Positions 37,813 through 38,382 of a DNA stretch of 38,382 nucleotides are shown here, one piece after another. This stretch comes from Stramenopiles sp. TOSAG23-2 (Eukaryota > Sar). The notes beneath the pieces were generated by a model. The model had not been told where the DNA came from, did no database searches, and was given only the letters and a program-made list of their open reading frames with translations. The position numbers and the translations under genes were made by a program. The DNA is taken from contig LT649318.1 of assembly GCA_900128395.1 (NCBI GenBank), positions 1 through 38,382 on the forward strand, written 5' to 3'. Positions within the stretch are counted from its first letter, which is position 1. The number at the start of each line of letters is the position of its first letter.

Positions 37813-37835
37813 CGTGCTTGCCACTTGCCAGGCTT
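37741..37835. repeat. GC-rich AGGCCT/CCAGGC cluster
   Basis: Contains AGGCCTTCCAGGCCTTACCAGG, AGATCTAGCCAGCTAG, GGATCC, a second AGGCCTTG and GCCACTTGCCAGGC. Several six-base palindromes (AGGCCT twice, AGATCT, GGATCC) are packed into less than 100 bp. Its right end overlaps the last recognisable codons of the structural-protein relic. Confidence 0.65.
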
Positions 37836-38179
37836 TTATTGGTATCTAATACTATAGTGCTTTATTAGCAACTGCTGTTCCATTTGTAATTCCATCAATT
37901 TTTTCTAAATCAGATTCATTAATTATAATATCAGCATTTCCTATTTATAAAACTACTCCCTGCTACCAGTAGTGTTTGTAAATTTTCGTCTCGTGCTCTC
38001 CGAATGACATAGAACCAGATGTCCATATATTGGCTAATGTCAAATTTCCTATTGTTGAACCAGTAGCTATTAATAGTAGCTGATACAGTTGATGAAAAGG
38101 TTCCAGTTCCTGTTACACTTAATAAATTACCAGATGCCAATGTTCCGCTGGGAAGACTAGAAGACTCTCTGTGCTGCAT
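37813..38179 (-). pseudogene. Decayed fragment of a repetitive phage/virus-like structural (tail-fibre type) protein
   Basis: Reading the minus strand, an ATG-initiated frame (38179-37931) begins with SGTLASGNLLSVTGTGTFSS, then makes little sense. Switching frame after an apparent 1-nt insertion recovers ATGSTIGNLTLAN; returning to the first frame gives DENLQTLLVAGSSF; another shift gives GNADIIINESDLEKIDGITN followed by GTAVANKAL; a 2-nt insertion (TA) interrupts before VLDTNKSLASG. These phrases, in this order, are characteristic (from memory, not from a search) of repetitive proteins predicted in marine phages, viruses and some protist genomes. With at least four frame changes in about 360 bp the copy cannot be functional. 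Whether it came from an integrated viral element or from a host repeat family that shares the module is open. Confidence 0.7.
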
Positions 38180-38382
38180 GCTGCATGCTGCACTAGCACT
38201 GCAGAGTTTGTTGGATATACAATAAGGTTTTTTAATATGAAGGAGATAGATTTATAAATTTAATCTTTTCTAGAGAGAGTCGTCTGACGACGCGAATATA
38301 TATAGATCTTTTTTTTTGTGCAGGGACGATGTTTTGAGTACACAGAGTATTAATCCCCCCCCCCCCCCCCCACCAAGTCTAT
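38180..38382. other. Right-edge non-coding sequence
   Basis: Contains a GCTGCATGCTGCATGCTGC repeat at its left border, a CGTCTGACGACGCG dyad (about 38280-38294) and a poly-C tract. No gene is recognised; the sequence is cut by the window. Confidence 0.5.
38355..38371. repeat. Poly-C tract, 17 bases
   Basis: Seventeen consecutive C residues at the right edge, striking in so A+T-rich a sequence. It could be a natural tract, a mobile-element or gene boundary, or a sequencing/assembly artefact near a contig end. Confidence 0.9.

Overview
This window is eukaryotic nuclear DNA from an A+T-rich, intron-poor single-celled organism. Evidence for a eukaryote: secretory, ER, Golgi and mitochondrial proteins typical of eukaryotes (TBL2, COMMD1, METTL9, YIPF1/2, an RNA-polymerase-II CTD-interaction protein), poly-Asn runs, ATG contexts rich in A, and no operons. 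The first gene is the C-terminal part of a polyketide-type PUFA synthase A subunit (ACP-KR-dehydratase). With large secreted IPT/TIG, PSI, PAN and VWD proteins, this best fits a marine protist such as a labyrinthulomycete/thraustochytrid-like stramenopile. The lineage is an inference; other PUFA-synthase-bearing protists remain possible. All genes read as single uninterrupted exons with the standard code (TAA, TAG and TGA all end genes).

Layout, left to right: PUFA synthase subunit A, 5' truncated (+); TBL2-like ER WD40 protein (-); COMMD1 (-); a 1392-aa secreted VWD/EGF/DNRLRE-like protein (-); METTL9 histidine methyltransferase (+); a giant 3907-aa secreted PSI/IPT/CCP/coiled-coil/PAN/reelin-like protein (-, 11.7 kb without an intron); YIPF1/2 Golgi membrane protein (+); a disordered Asn- and Pro-rich protein (-); a type II membrane, glycosyltransferase-like protein (+); a CID-domain RNA-processing protein (+); a mitochondrial helical-repeat membrane protein (-); a polytopic membrane protein with a long hydrophilic N-terminus (-); and, at the right edge, a decayed piece of a repetitive phage/virus-like structural protein (-).

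The genes form no obvious pathway, as expected in a nuclear genome. The two very large secreted proteins (6061-10239 and 12423-24146), separated only by METTL9, share a modular extracellular style and may act together at the cell surface or matrix (inference).

The most unusual signals lie outside the genes. (1) A frameshifted relic at about 37813-38179 resembles tail-fibre/structural repeat proteins of marine viruses. (2) Two contrasting classes of intergenic palindromes occur: TACG-AAG-CGTA type hairpins concentrated at gene 3' ends, especially between convergent genes, and GC-rich CCAGGC/GCCTGG clusters mostly found upstream of gene starts. (3) A run of exactly seven C residues lies upstream of both giant secreted genes. 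(4) The giant protein carries a roughly 29-residue coiled-coil repeat and a long insertion inside an IPT domain.
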